Assembly: GCA_001899635.1 (NCBI GenBank)
Contig: MKVQ01000024.1
Coordinates: 62,001-126,000 of the forward strand
Reading direction: 5' to 3'
Length of the DNA stretch: 64,000 nt
Origin: Myxococcales bacterium 68-20
GTDB taxonomy: Bacteria > Myxococcota_A > Polyangia > Polyangiales > Polyangiaceae
Part shown: in pieces, positions 33,644-42,917 of the stretch
How positions within the stretch are numbered: position 1 is the first letter of the stretch
Layout of the letters: the number at the start of each line of letters is the position of its first letter
Made by a program: the position numbers and the translations under genes
The notes under the pieces: model-generated
Told to the model about the DNA's origin: nothing
Seen by the model: only the letters and a program-made list of their open reading frames with translations
Database searches by the model: none

Positions 33644-34861
33644 TCACGGCCTCTTGTGCAAGGCGATGCCGTCGCCGACGACCCAGAAGTCCTCGTTGCT
33701 GATGCCCCACGCACCGAAGAAGTCGCTCCTCACCGGTGCGCTCGTCACCATGATGACCGCCTGCGTCCACTTCGTTCCGTCCCAGTGACGGAGGCGTCCG
33801 AAGTCGCCCACCTGCCAGGCGTCGTTGCCGGACGTTCCCCAGAAGAAGTGAGGATCGGACTCGTATTGCGGCCGGTAGACGAGCTCCCAGTCCGCTGCCG
33901 CGTACGGAGCCTTGCCACGGATGTACCGGTGGCGGCCGGTGTTCGACTCCGCTCCCAGCCAGACCGTACCGTCCGCCATGGCGCCCGCTCCCATGAGCGG
34001 CTTGTGACCGTACGGCCAGTCGCTGCCGTCGGGGAGCTGCATGCGGACGGGCTCGGTCGAGCCCGGGGCGATGCGGAACAAGACGGCGACGGGGTTCCAC
34101 TGATCGTCGATCCAAGCGCCGTGCACCCACGCCCCCGAGGAGGCCGTACCGAAGACGCCCATCGGCGCGATCGCCGGGTCCGGGCTCCACGACTCCACCT
34201 TGGGGACGCCGATCCCGACCTCACTCCAGCCCGCGGGGGCGCCGGCGAAGTGCACGACGCGACTGAGCAGCGCGCCGCTGGACGGATCCTGCGCCCCGCC
34301 GACCGCCCAGATGTCGTTGGGGCCCGAGCCCCAGACCGACGAGAGCGCGACATCGGGATTGCCCGGAAGATCGGCGACCGGCGCGAAGGCGAGCGTCGCC
34401 GAGCTGCTGCCCGTACCGTGAAGGAGTCCCGTCGAGCCGGCGATCCACACGTCGGTGGCGCCGCTGCCCCAGACGCTCACGAGGGTGGCGTCGGCGAGCT
34501 CTTGGTGGACCTTCCACTGGGAGCCGTCCCAACGGAAGATCTTCCCCTGCGCGCTCACCGACCACACGACGCCCGAGCCGTCGCCCCAGACGCTCGTTAG
34601 CGTCGCGTCCTCGGGGATGTCCGTGTGGCAGAAGTTCTGGTCGGAGCACTGGCGCGGGGTAGGGAGGCTCGCCTCCTCACCGGCGTCGTCCGTCGCGTCG
34701 ACCTCGTTCGCGGGCCCGGCGTCGCCGGTGAGCTTGTTCTCGGCGTCGTCGTCGACGACGCCGATCGGCACGTCCGAGGTGGCGCACGCGGCGCCGGCCA
34801 AGACGAGAGCCGACGAGACTCCGACGGCGGCGAGGATCGGTCCTCGATGACGAACGCTCAT
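33644..34861 (-). CDS. VWGSG/VWAVG repeat lipoprotein (second of a tandem pair)
   Basis: A 405-residue exported protein, with signal MSVRHRGPILAAVGVSSALVLAGAAC. Propeller-like repeats of the form 'LxSVWGxGxxDVWxVGxxGxIxHWDGxxW' recur (TLTSVWGDGSGVVWSVS, TLVSVWGSGATDVWIAG, ALSSVWGSGPNDIWAVG, FGAWGISNEDFWVVGDG). Such repeats are common in myxobacterial secreted proteins and resemble photosystem-stability/BNR propellers. Its start codon overlaps the previous stop (TGATG), and the previous gene encodes a paralogue. Confidence 0.83.
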   Translation of the reverse strand: MSVRHRGPILAAVGVSSALVLAGAACATSDVPIGVVDDDAENKLTGDAGPANEVDATDDAGEEASLPTPRQCSDQNFCHTDIPEDATLTSVWGDGSGVVWSVSAQGKIFRWDGSQWKVHQELADATLVSVWGSGATDVWIAGSTGLLHGTGSSSATLAFAPVADLPGNPDVALSSVWGSGPNDIWAVGGAQDPSSGALLSRVVHFAGAPAGWSEVGIGVPKVESWSPDPAIAPMGVFGTASSGAWVHGAWIDDQWNPVAVLFRIAPGSTEPVRMQLPDGSDWPYGHKPLMGAGAMADGTVWLGAESNTGRHRYIRGKAPYAAADWELVYRPQYESDPHFFWGTSGNDAWQVGDFGRLRHWDGTKWTQAVIMVTSAPVRSDFFGAWGISNEDFWVVGDGIALHKRP

Positions 34862-36126
34862 CACGGGCCTCCCGGGGCCGGCGCCTTGGCGCCTTCGTAG
34901 TGCAAGACGGTGTGCTCGCCGACGACCCAGACGTCGTCGGCCGAGCTCCCCCAGATTCCGTAAAGGCTCGGCTCGTTGCCCTGGGGGAGCTGCGCGGTCG
35001 ACGCGGTGAACTCGAGGCCGTCCCAGTGGAGGATCGTCCCGTCGTCTCCCACCACCCAGATGTCCCTCGGACCCGTTCCCCAGATCGCGCGGAGGTTCGC
35101 GTTCGTCGGCGAATCGATGATCTGCCAGCGAAGGTCGTTCGCCTGGAACCGTCGAATCGTGCCGTGGTCGCCGACCGCCCAGACGTCGTCGGCCGAGCTG
35201 CCCCAGATCCCGCGGAGGACGACGGTCGCTTGGCTGTCGACCACCGTCCAGGCGAGCTTGTCGCCTTTGGTGTCCACGCCCGGAGCAGCCGGACGACCGC
35301 GCATCGTCTTGCCCGCCTCGATCGCCGAGCCCTGGTAGTTGCCGTTGGTCCTTCGATTGTCGACCAGGATCCAGACGTCGTCGGGGGAGCTTCCCCAGAT
35401 GCCCGTGACGGTCCCCTTGAGACCGCCGACGCGAGTGAGCGGGTTCTGGCCCTCCGCCACGGTGCCGGCCTTCTTGACCAGCATGTTTCCGGAGGTCTGG
35501 TTCGGAGAGTCGTCCTTCGGAAGCGCACCGATGCGGAAGTCGTCCGGCCCGAACCCGAACATCACCGTCGTCGCGGTCTCGAAGTAGGGATCGAGGCTCA
35601 GGGGAGGGAGCCGCGTCCAGCTGACGGCGCCGTTCTTGAATCCGTCCGAGCGCATGATCGTCCGCGTGTCGCTCACGGCCCACACGTCGTTCGGACCGCT
35701 GCCCCAGACGGAGAAGAAGGTCGACTTGTCCGCGATCGGTACGGCCTTCCACGTGGCGCCGTCGTAGTGGACGACGGACCCTCGCGAGCCGACGGCCCAG
35801 ACGTCGGACTTGCTCGAGCCCCACACCGAGTTGAGACGTTCCGAGGAGCGAATGCCGGAGTCGACGACGCACCAGTCGACCTGGGAGCAGTCGGGGATGA
35901 CGGTGCAGCCCGGATCGCCGGCGTCGCACGCGGCATCTGCCGCGTCCGCGTCCGATGCGTCGGGAGTGGTGAGCGTGACGCCTCCGCCGTAATCGGGAAG
36001 GTCCCCGGGATGCTCGTCGCTCGTCGCGCAGTTCGCGAGGCCGCCCATCAGGCCGAGGGCCGAGCCCAGTCCGAAGAGGGAGGCGAACGAGCGAGCGGAG
36101 GAGAGTCGGGCGAGGGAGGGCTTCAT
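34861..36126 (-). CDS. VWGSG/VWAVG repeat lipoprotein (first of a tandem pair)
   Basis: A 421-residue paralogue of the gene that follows it. Signal ...GLGSALGLMGGLANC, an Asp-rich linker, then repeats: RLNSVWGSSKSDVWAVGSRG, FFSVWGSGPNDVWAVSDTR, VTGIWGSSPDDVWILVD, LRGIWGSSADDVWAVGDHG, LRAIWGTGPRDIWVVGDDG and LYGIWGSSADDVWVVGEH. The regular 'GIWGSS-DVW-VG' spacing suggests a closed propeller of six or more blades. ATGA overlap with the upstream Cys-rich gene. Confidence 0.85.
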   Translation of the reverse strand: MKPSLARLSSARSFASLFGLGSALGLMGGLANCATSDEHPGDLPDYGGGVTLTTPDASDADAADAACDAGDPGCTVIPDCSQVDWCVVDSGIRSSERLNSVWGSSKSDVWAVGSRGSVVHYDGATWKAVPIADKSTFFSVWGSGPNDVWAVSDTRTIMRSDGFKNGAVSWTRLPPLSLDPYFETATTVMFGFGPDDFRIGALPKDDSPNQTSGNMLVKKAGTVAEGQNPLTRVGGLKGTVTGIWGSSPDDVWILVDNRRTNGNYQGSAIEAGKTMRGRPAAPGVDTKGDKLAWTVVDSQATVVLRGIWGSSADDVWAVGDHGTIRRFQANDLRWQIIDSPTNANLRAIWGTGPRDIWVVGDDGTILHWDGLEFTASTAQLPQGNEPSLYGIWGSSADDVWVVGEHTVLHYEGAKAPAPGGP

Positions 36127-37373
36127 CGCGGGAGCACTCCGGCGTCGTCCTCACAGCTCCTCGTGAGGCACTTCCCTTCGACGCACGGCTGTCCGAGGAC
36201 GCCGTCGCACTTGGCGCCGCACGCGCCGCAGTTGTTGGGATTGATCATCGTGTTGACCTCGCAGCCGTCGGACAGATCGCCGTTGCAGTCGGCCCAGCCG
36301 TCGTCGCAGGGATATTCGCAGCTCCCCTTGTTGCAGATGACGTCCTGGTGGGGACCGGCGGCCGGACAAGCGTTCACGCACGAACCGCAGTAGTTCGGGT
36401 CGTTGTTGAGGTCGCGGCAGCCACCACCCTGCTCGCCGGCGGTGCCACAGTCGGTCAGCCCGAGCCGGTCACACGTGTCGATGCACTTGATCTCCAGGCC
36501 GACGCGACCGCAGATTTGATCGGGGAGGCACTTGTTCCCGCACGCGCCGCAGTTCTCCATGCTCGTCACGGGCGTCTCGCAGCCCGACCATTCTCCTTGC
36601 GGATGGTTCGGACAGTCCTTCATGTCCTTGTCGCAGTCGCCCCAGCCGAGCTGGCAGGCGAGGTTCCCGCAGACGCCGTTCATGCACTTCGCGCGTGCAT
36701 GTTTGTCCGTCATCGCGCAGCCGGCGAACGGGCCGTCCTCCGGGATGTACGGACACTGGCGTCCACATTCACCGCAGTTCAGGTCGTTCGTATTCAGGTC
36801 GACGCACCGCCCGTTGCAGTCCGTGAACCCTGCGGGGCAGCCGCATCGACCCTCGATGCAGGGGTCGCCGTCGTTGCACTTGTTGCCGCAAACACCGCAG
36901 TTCATGGGGTCGCTGTAGACGTCGACCTCGCAGCCGTCGTCGAGAATCCCGTTGCAGTTCTGCAGCTTCATGATCGGGTCTTCGAGCGCGATCATGCACT
37001 GGAAATCACACCTCCCCTGGACGCACTGGCCGATCATGCCAATCGGCTCGTAGCTGTCGCAGCTCACACCGCATGCACCGCAATTGTTGCGGTCGTTCAT
37101 GAGGTTGATTTCGCACTTGTACGTCGGCTTGTCCGTTTCGCACGTCGTGAACGGGAATGGGCATTCCGTGGCCACGCATTGCAACAGCGTGTCGGGATCC
37201 AGTGATGCCTCGACGCCGCCGTCGGCGGGCGATGAGAAGCCCCCGTGCTCCGAGTCCCGTGACTCGGCGACGGAGACGGTGCTCGAACAACCGGCGAAGA
37301 GCCAGGCGAGCAGCGCACAGGAAACCGACAAGACTGCCGCCTTGGCGCTGCGCCCAGCGATGCGTCGATACAT
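36123..37373 (-). CDS. Cys-rich lipoprotein with NNCGACG repeats
   Basis: A 416-residue lipoprotein. The ATG at 37373 follows AAAGGAC at 8 bp; an upstream ATG at 37412 would overlap the anti-sigma-like stop as ATGA and is the alternative. Lipobox LFAGCSS. The mature part is dominated by repeats of 'DP/NxxNCGACGxxC' (DRNNCGACGVSC, DPMNCGVCGNKC, NDLNCGECGRQC, SMENCGACGNKC, DPNYCGSCVNAC, NPNNCGACGAKC) alternating with 'GCEV' segments. This is the myxobacterial 'stigma' type of disulfide-rich module. Surface location inferred. Confidence 0.83.
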   Translation of the reverse strand: MYRRIAGRSAKAAVLSVSCALLAWLFAGCSSTVSVAESRDSEHGGFSSPADGGVEASLDPDTLLQCVATECPFPFTTCETDKPTYKCEINLMNDRNNCGACGVSCDSYEPIGMIGQCVQGRCDFQCMIALEDPIMKLQNCNGILDDGCEVDVYSDPMNCGVCGNKCNDGDPCIEGRCGCPAGFTDCNGRCVDLNTNDLNCGECGRQCPYIPEDGPFAGCAMTDKHARAKCMNGVCGNLACQLGWGDCDKDMKDCPNHPQGEWSGCETPVTSMENCGACGNKCLPDQICGRVGLEIKCIDTCDRLGLTDCGTAGEQGGGCRDLNNDPNYCGSCVNACPAAGPHQDVICNKGSCEYPCDDGWADCNGDLSDGCEVNTMINPNNCGACGAKCDGVLGQPCVEGKCLTRSCEDDAGVLPR

Positions 37374-37408
37374 ATCGGGCTGTCCTTTCGCAGAAGCCGT
37401 GACAGGGG

Positions 37409-38296
37409 TCATGGCTTCGATTCGAAGTCGGGATTCGCCGAGCCGCCGCCCGAGGCGAGCGCGGTCAGCGGTTGACCGACGGCCTTCTCCAGGTGGGCGA
37501 CGTACGGCGTGCGTGGGAACCGGCGGAGAACGGCGCGGGCGCGGAGGAGGGCATCGTCCTTGCGACCGAGCTTCGAGAGCGCGTCCACCGCGACGACCTC
37601 ACGCTCCTGCGTGAGCTCGCCGCTCGGGAACAGCGCTGCATGCTCGTCGGCCAGGGAAAGCGCTCGCGCAGGGTTCGACGTGAGCGCGTCCTGCGCACGG
37701 CGGACGAGCAAGAGCTCCGGGGTCGACGTCTTTGCCGTGCTGCCCTCGGACGCCCGGCGGGGCGTCGAGTCCGAACCTGCCGTCGCGGCACGCGGCTTCG
37801 GCGCCGCTGACGGTAGCGCGTCGATCGAGACCGCGGCGATGGCGTCGCCACCGCGCTTCGGTGCGCTGTCGCCCGTCCCGCTCGCAGGCCGCGCTTCAGG
37901 TGCACCCGTGTTCGGCATGTTGCCGGACGGACCGACTCGCTCCTGCGTCGCCGGACCGGCGGCCGGCGCGATGAGCGGCGCCTCGACCGAGGTCGAGGTG
38001 GACGTGGCGCGCCACGCGAGCAGCGAGCCTGCGGCAACGGCGAGCGCAAACGCACCAGCCTTGTAGTAGTAGCCGACCTTGTTCGCGACCCGGGCCGTCG
38101 CCGTGGGGCCGGCGACTCGCGAGGTCTCCGATGGCGATGCCGGATCGAGCGCGCCCGCAGCGACGAGCCGCTTGGCGATCCGCTGCACGGCGTCGGGGCT
38201 CGGCGTGCGGCTTCGCGTCGTGCGAACGAGCTCCTGAAGCTCTCCCGCGTCGGCGTCGCCAGGACTCGTCGGAGAATCGGTGGGAACAGTCTTCAT
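37409..38296 (-). CDS. Membrane anti-sigma-like protein partner of ECF sigma
   Basis: A 295-residue single-pass protein. The N-terminal cytoplasmic part contains ELVRTTRSRTPSPDAVQRIAKRLVAAG, followed by one membrane helix (YYYKAGAFALAVAAGSLLAW, residues 75-95). A Pro/Ala/Ser linker and a C-terminal TPR-like helical hairpin (LLLVRRAQDALTSNPARALSLAD, ...DALLRARAVLRRFPRTPYV) complete it. No HxxxCxxC zinc anti-sigma motif. The position, overlapping the sigma gene by ATGA, is the main reason for proposing anti-sigma or sigma-signalling function; this pairing is common in myxobacteria. Confidence 0.7.
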   Translation of the reverse strand: MKTVPTDSPTSPGDADAGELQELVRTTRSRTPSPDAVQRIAKRLVAAGALDPASPSETSRVAGPTATARVANKVGYYYKAGAFALAVAAGSLLAWRATSTSTSVEAPLIAPAAGPATQERVGPSGNMPNTGAPEARPASGTGDSAPKRGGDAIAAVSIDALPSAAPKPRAATAGSDSTPRRASEGSTAKTSTPELLLVRRAQDALTSNPARALSLADEHAALFPSGELTQEREVVAVDALSKLGRKDDALLRARAVLRRFPRTPYVAHLEKAVGQPLTALASGGGSANPDFESKP

Positions 38297-38835
38297 GGAG
38301 CCTCTTTGATCGCCTTGGCGAGCTCGCGGCGCGCTGCGTAGAGGCGCGCGTACGCGGTGGAGAGCTGGCAGCCGACGGCCTCGGCAACCTCGCGCATGGG
38401 CATCTCCTCGACGTCGTGGAGGAGAAAGATGGTCCGCTTGTCTTCGTCGAGCGTCTCGAGCACGGACGCCAGCCGATCGACCTCCATCCCGGCGGCCGGG
38501 TCACGGCTGTGGCTGCTCTCGGGGACCTCTTCGACGGTGCGTTCGTGCCGCCGGTGGCTTCGACGTCGATACGCGGCGGCACATCGACGCGTGATCGCGT
38601 AGAGCCAGGCCCGTGGGTGTTCGACCTTCACATCGGCGAGGTGACGATGCGCGACGAGGAAGACCTCCTGGGTCTGGTCTTCGAGGTCCCCTTCCGCGAC
38701 GCCGAAGTGTCGGAGGCTACGCCATACGAAGTCGATGTAGCCGTGAAAGAGAGCTTCGAATGTCATGGGCGTGGAAGCCTCGCCTTCAGGGGCTTCCAGC
38801 GCGCTGCTGATGACGCGAACGAGCGATGCGTTCAC
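38293..38835 (-). CDS. ECF-type RNA polymerase sigma factor
   Basis: A 180-residue sigma factor. Region 2 (TFEALFHGYIDFVWRSLRHFGV, LEDQTQEVFLVAHRHLADV, PRAWLYAITRRCAAAYRR) and region 4 (LASVLETLDEDKRTIFLLHD, EEMPMREVAEAVGCQLSTA, YARLYAARRELAKAI) are complete, with no regions 1 or 3. The start could be the GTG at 38835 or the ATG at 38766, which begins right at region 2. The 60 bp upstream, before the end of the previous gene, are unusually AT-rich (a TTATAAAAATC stretch) and may hold the operon promoter. It probably drives the following lipoprotein genes. Confidence 0.92.
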   Translation of the reverse strand: MNASLVRVISSALEAPEGEASTPMTFEALFHGYIDFVWRSLRHFGVAEGDLEDQTQEVFLVAHRHLADVKVEHPRAWLYAITRRCAAAYRRRSHRRHERTVEEVPESSHSRDPAAGMEVDRLASVLETLDEDKRTIFLLHDVEEMPMREVAEAVGCQLSTAYARLYAARRELAKAIKEAP

Positions 38836-38895
38836 AGCGGGCTATAGTGCTCGTGCCCTGAGTTTTTCTAAGCGTGGCCTGTCGATTTTTATAAG

Positions 38896-39957
38896 TTATG
38901 GAAACTCGTAACTAATACCAACCGTCAGCCGGGCTCCCAGCAGCGACGATTGATGCAGGCGGAACGTCCTCCTGCCCTCGGTCGCTTCGAAGACGTCCCG
39001 GACGAGGGCGACCTCTGCTTGAGGGAGGATCTCGAAGTGCACGCGGGGCGCGAGCGGTGCTCGTACGAGCACACCTCCGCCCGCGAGCGCCATCGGGCGG
39101 GCCGCCGCCTTCACGAGTTGAAATCCGCTGGGGGCCGTCCGGAGGATGCCTCCACGAAGGGCGAGCACGGGCACGAGCTCGACCTTCGCGGCGCGAAGCA
39201 TCGTGACCCCGGCCATGGCCGTCGTGCTCAAGAGCTGGAACGCGACCACACCCCGTCCGGCGCGCACGGACGCGCCGGCCTCGAAGCTCATTTCGAGCGC
39301 GACGAGGAAGCGCGAGCGCAACCAATAGCTCGTCCGCAAGCCTACGCCCCCGCCGGCCTGCGGAAGGATCCCGACCGACGCGACCCCGACCGCGCCGAGC
39401 GCGCGCAGCGAAGGGAGCGTGGGCTCCGCATCTGCAGCGAGCGCTGCTCGGGCCGGACCTGGGGGCGGACGGCGAGGGGACGGCGGGGGGGGCGGTAGCG
39501 CAGTGGACGTCGCCTCTACGGCCGCGCTCGGCTCCGGCGGTCCGACCGGCGCCGGCTCGAACGACGACGGGCGGACGACGGAGATCATCGTGGCGAGCAC
39601 GAGCGCCGCCGGCTCTTCGATCGCCCGACACTCGTGGCCCTTCACGCGTAGCTCGCGTTCGCCGACCTCCGCTCCCGTAGCGTCTTTCACCAGGAAGGTG
39701 ACGACGAAGGCTTCTCCGTCCGCGGACACCGTGCCGCGCACGAAGAGGTCCGGTGAAGCTTCGGTCTCGTCCTCGCCGAGCCTGGTCCGCGTCGCCGCGA
39801 CCATCTCCTCGCGCGAGGGGCAGCCCTCGGGAGCGCTCCAGGCGAGGTCGAATGGAGCCGCGCCGGCCGTCGTCGCCCACGCAGCGCAGGCGATCCACGC
39901 GCGGACTGCCGTCGTCGACCTCCACCTTCGATTGCGCGCGCCGCCGTCCGGTCCCAA
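38896..39957 (-). CDS. Hypothetical exported protein upstream of the sigma operon
   Basis: A 353-residue protein. It has no in-frame ATG or GTG near the beginning, so TTG at 39957 is taken as the start, which leads into a signal-like VRAWIACAAWATTAGA. The N-terminal half has FDLAWSAPEGCPSREEMVAATRTRLG and LRVKGHECRAIEEPAALVLATMISVV, a pattern seen in many myxobacterial genes of unknown function. A Pro-rich linker follows, and the C-terminal half looks like beta strands of a membrane or surface barrel (GVGLRTSYWLRSRFLVALEM...LTVGISYEFP, ending in F-P). It lies 60 bp upstream of the sigma factor, same strand. Confidence 0.65.
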   Translation of the reverse strand: MGPDGGARNRRWRSTTAVRAWIACAAWATTAGAAPFDLAWSAPEGCPSREEMVAATRTRLGEDETEASPDLFVRGTVSADGEAFVVTFLVKDATGAEVGERELRVKGHECRAIEEPAALVLATMISVVRPSSFEPAPVGPPEPSAAVEATSTALPPPPPSPRRPPPGPARAALAADAEPTLPSLRALGAVGVASVGILPQAGGGVGLRTSYWLRSRFLVALEMSFEAGASVRAGRGVVAFQLLSTTAMAGVTMLRAAKVELVPVLALRGGILRTAPSGFQLVKAAARPMALAGGGVLVRAPLAPRVHFEILPQAEVALVRDVFEATEGRRTFRLHQSSLLGARLTVGISYEFP

Positions 39958-40302
39958 GGCGTTCGAGAAAACTCTACGCCAAGGGGCCGCGACCTCTCAG
40001 GGGTTTCCTCCCGTGCGGGAGGCGTCGCCGTCTCAGTCTTGGGAGTGGGAACCCGAGAAGACCGTGCCGCTGCCCAGATGAGTCTTCGCGGTGAGGGCAT
40101 GAGCCGTGGAGTTGCACGAGTCTCGTACCGCAATGGGCCGCCGATGACGGTGAAGAGGCCTTCGCCCGAGCTCGGCCATTCATGGGTGGCCCGTCGTAGA
40201 AGCTTTCGAGCTGCGCGCGCGGTGCTTTGACCGCGCCGCCGCCGCAGCTTCGGGGCGGCGGCGACCCAGAACACGTCTCGATCCTTGTGCTATGAACGGG
40301 CC
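39958..40302. other. Gene-free divergent region with a GC-rich hairpin
   Basis: The stretch separates the start of the leftward gene at 39957 from the rightward gene at 40303. No gene is supported. It holds a small stem (CCTCCCG/CGGGAGG near 40008) and a hairpin of arms CGCCGCCGCC (40234-40243) and GGCGGCGGCG (40254-40263). The promoters of both genes must lie here, but no consensus is clear. Confidence 0.5.
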
Positions 40303-42621
40303 GTGTTTCGCCGACTTTCGCGCCCGTATCTCATCGGCGCGATCGTCGTCACCGTAGCGCTCGGCGCGATCGGATTTCTGCCGCTCTTCGGCGGTCCCGG
40401 TTACGAGCAGGCGCTCGCTGCGGGGCTGATCGTCCCCTCCGCGGCTGCGATCGCGACGGCGATCGACTGCGCGCGGCGCGGCTCGCCTTCGCCGCTCGCC
40501 TCGGTGACCCGCGGCGTCCTCGCCGGGCTCGCGTACGTCGCGCTCGCGCTCTTCACGGCGCTCCTCCATGCCGCGCGCGTCGGCATCTGCGAGCTCTGGG
40601 GCGCGCTCCTGTATTTCGCGCTCACGGCCGGGATCGGTGGCGTGCTCGGCGGCGTCTGGGGCGCTGCCGCGGGAGAGCTCACGGGCGCGCTCGTGGCGCG
40701 AGGGCGCGTACGCCGCGTGCGCCTCGTCGCGACCCTGCTCGCACTCGCGGCTCCGGTCTCTGGCGTCGTTGCGAGCCTCTACCGCTTCTACTCGTCGCCG
40801 ATGATCTTCGCCTTCGATCCGTTCGTCGGCTACTTCAGCGGGACGCTCTACGACACGGTGATCGACGCGGGCACGTCGCTCCTCACGTACCGGCTCGGCT
40901 CGCTCGCCACGCTCACGTCGGCCGCGCTCTTCGGGTCGGTCCTCTGCCGTGACGACGAGCGCCCGTTCGGCCTCGTGCTCGACCTTCGTACCTCGGGGAC
41001 GCGCGCGCGCGCCGCCCTCGGGCTGATCGCCATGACGGCGAGCGTCGGGCTCGCGCTCGCCGGCGCCTCGCTCGGTCACTTCAGCACCACCGAGTCGATC
41101 GCCTCTGACCTCGGCGCCGAGAAGCATGGCGAGCGTTGCGATGTGGTCTACCCGTCGACGACGCGCGAGCAGGAGGCGAACCTCCTCCTCAAGGACTGCG
41201 AGGAGCAGGTCCGCGGAGTCGAAGCGCGGCTCGGCGCAAAGGGACCGGAGCGCATCCGCGCGTTCTTCTTCCGCGACGACGGCGACAAGAAGCGCCTCAT
41301 GGGCGCCGCCCACACGTACATCGCGAAGCCGTGGCGCAAGGAGGTGTACCTCCAGCTCGGGTCGTATCCACATCCCGTGCTCGGGCACGAGCTCGCGCAC
41401 GTGATCGCGGGGAGCTTCGGTCGCGGCGCGTTCCGCATCGCTGGTGACGCGGGTGGCTACCTCCCGAATCCGGGGCTCATCGAAGGAATCGCGGTCGCGG
41501 CGTCACCCGACGACGAGGACCTCACCGACGAGCAATGGGCGCGCGCGATGATGGAGATCGGGATCCTCCCGTCGATGCAGCGCGTCTTCGGGCTCGGCTT
41601 CCTCGGCGATGCGTCCGCGAAGAGCTACACGCTCGCGGGGGCATTCATCTCGTGGATGGGCGCTCGGTGGGGGATGGAGACGGTACGCACCTGGTACGGC
41701 GGTGGCGACGTGGCCGCGCTCACCGGCAAGACCTGGTCGGAGCTCGACGCCGCGTTTCGCGTTCACCTGACGACGGTGCCGCTCCCTCCCGAGGCCGAGA
41801 GCTTCGCGCGTGCGAGGTTCACCCGGCCCGGTCTCTTCGGCCGCCGATGCCCGCACGTCGTGGACGCGACGCGGCGCGAGGCCGACGTCTGCCGCGACAC
41901 GCAGCGCTTCGAAGAGGCGATCCGTCTCTACGAGCAAGCGCTCGCGAAGGACTCGGCGGACTACGCATCGCGGCACTGGCGCGCGCAGACGATGCGCCGC
42001 CACGCCGATCGCGAAAAGGGGCGGAGCGAGCTCGAGGCGCTTGCGTCGCGGAACGACGTCCCGCGCACGTGGCGCGATCGCGCCGAGGAAGCGCTCGCCG
42101 ACGCCGATTTCGTCGACGGTGATCTCGCGAGCGCGAAGAAGCGCTACGAAGGCCTCGCGGAGCGTGCGCTCGACGAGGACGCAGCGCGGACGCTCGAGGT
42201 GAAGAAGCTCGGGGCCGAGGACCCGGCCGCGCGTGAGGCGATCCAGGCGCTACTGCTCGGCGACGACAAGCGAGGGCCCGACATCTTCCTCGCGGCCACG
42301 GCGCTCGGCCGCTGGCCCGCCGCGACGCCGGACGGCCGCTCGCCGCTCGCGAGCTATCTCGTCGGACGGAACCTCGTTCAACGCGGCTTCTTCGAGAAGG
42401 GCGCGGCGACGCTCGAGGACGCGCTCGCCGGACCGCTTCCGACGCCGCGGATCGCCCGCGAGACGATCCGCCAGCGCGCGGTCGCTGCCTGCGCGCTCGA
42501 TGATCAGCCTGCGCTCGCGCGCGTGAAGGGCATCATCGAGGGGCCGGACGATCCCTTCAAGGGCGCGTCGGGTGGCCGTCGCGAGTCGACGCTCCGGATG
42601 ATCGCGCGCTGCACGCGCTGA
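40303..42621 (+). CDS. Membrane-anchored gluzincin peptidase with TPR-like tail
   Basis: A 772-residue protein. The GTG at 40303 is chosen, the frame running into a TTG 6 codons upstream. Six to seven membrane helices occupy residues 1-260. An extracytoplasmic domain then carries HELAHVIAG with ligands His362 and His366 and a likely third ligand Glu394 in GLIEGIAVA, the Peptidase_MA-like arrangement. The last 280 residues form TPR-like helical pairs ([40 protein letters not shown]). No family name is certain; the fusion of membrane part, protease and TPR is unusual. Confidence 0.78.
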   Translation: MFRRLSRPYLIGAIVVTVALGAIGFLPLFGGPGYEQALAAGLIVPSAAAIATAIDCARRGSPSPLASVTRGVLAGLAYVALALFTALLHAARVGICELWGALLYFALTAGIGGVLGGVWGAAAGELTGALVARGRVRRVRLVATLLALAAPVSGVVASLYRFYSSPMIFAFDPFVGYFSGTLYDTVIDAGTSLLTYRLGSLATLTSAALFGSVLCRDDERPFGLVLDLRTSGTRARAALGLIAMTASVGLALAGASLGHFSTTESIASDLGAEKHGERCDVVYPSTTREQEANLLLKDCEEQVRGVEARLGAKGPERIRAFFFRDDGDKKRLMGAAHTYIAKPWRKEVYLQLGSYPHPVLGHELAHVIAGSFGRGAFRIAGDAGGYLPNPGLIEGIAVAASPDDEDLTDEQWARAMMEIGILPSMQRVFGLGFLGDASAKSYTLAGAFISWMGARWGMETVRTWYGGGDVAALTGKTWSELDAAFRVHLTTVPLPPEAESFARARFTRPGLFGRRCPHVVDATRREADVCRDTQRFEEAIRLYEQALAKDSADYASRHWRAQTMRRHADREKGRSELEALASRNDVPRTWRDRAEEALADADFVDGDLASAKKRYEGLAERALDEDAARTLEVKKLGAEDPAAREAIQALLLGDDKRGPDIFLAATALGRWPAATPDGRSPLASYLVGRNLVQRGFFEKGAATLEDALAGPLPTPRIARETIRQRAVAACALDDQPALARVKGIIEGPDDPFKGASGGRRESTLRMIARCTR

Positions 42622-42854
42622 GGCGCCGGTCGCGCGGCGCGGTGTGGGCTCGAGGACGACTTGCTCGTCGAGAGCTCCGTCATGATCGCGTTCGGCATCA
42701 CCTTGACGGTGGGGGGCGACCCAACTGAAATAGGTCGAGGCGCGTGCTGTTCGAACGCTCACAGAGCACGGGCGGGGGACGTCGAGCAGCAACGAGAGGA
42801 CGCCGCGTAGACTCCGGACCTCACGATAGGTCCAACGACGAGGAGATCCCCCGA

Positions 42855-42917
42855 ATGGTTGATGTGAAGAGGCTTCGCACGGCACCGCGGCGCGGTTGCT
42901 TCGTACCGTGCCGATGA
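42855..42917 (+). CDS. Possible 20-codon leader peptide before the collagen-like gene
   Basis: An ATG at 42855, preceded by AGGAG at good spacing, opens a 20-residue frame ([20 protein letters not shown]) whose TGA overlaps an in-frame ATG of the next gene (ATGATG at 42914-42919). This could be a coupled leader. Alternatively, a frameshift separates the true N-terminus MVDVKRLRT from the lipoprotein signal that follows. Confidence 0.35.
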   Translation: MVDVKRLRTAPRRGCFVPCR

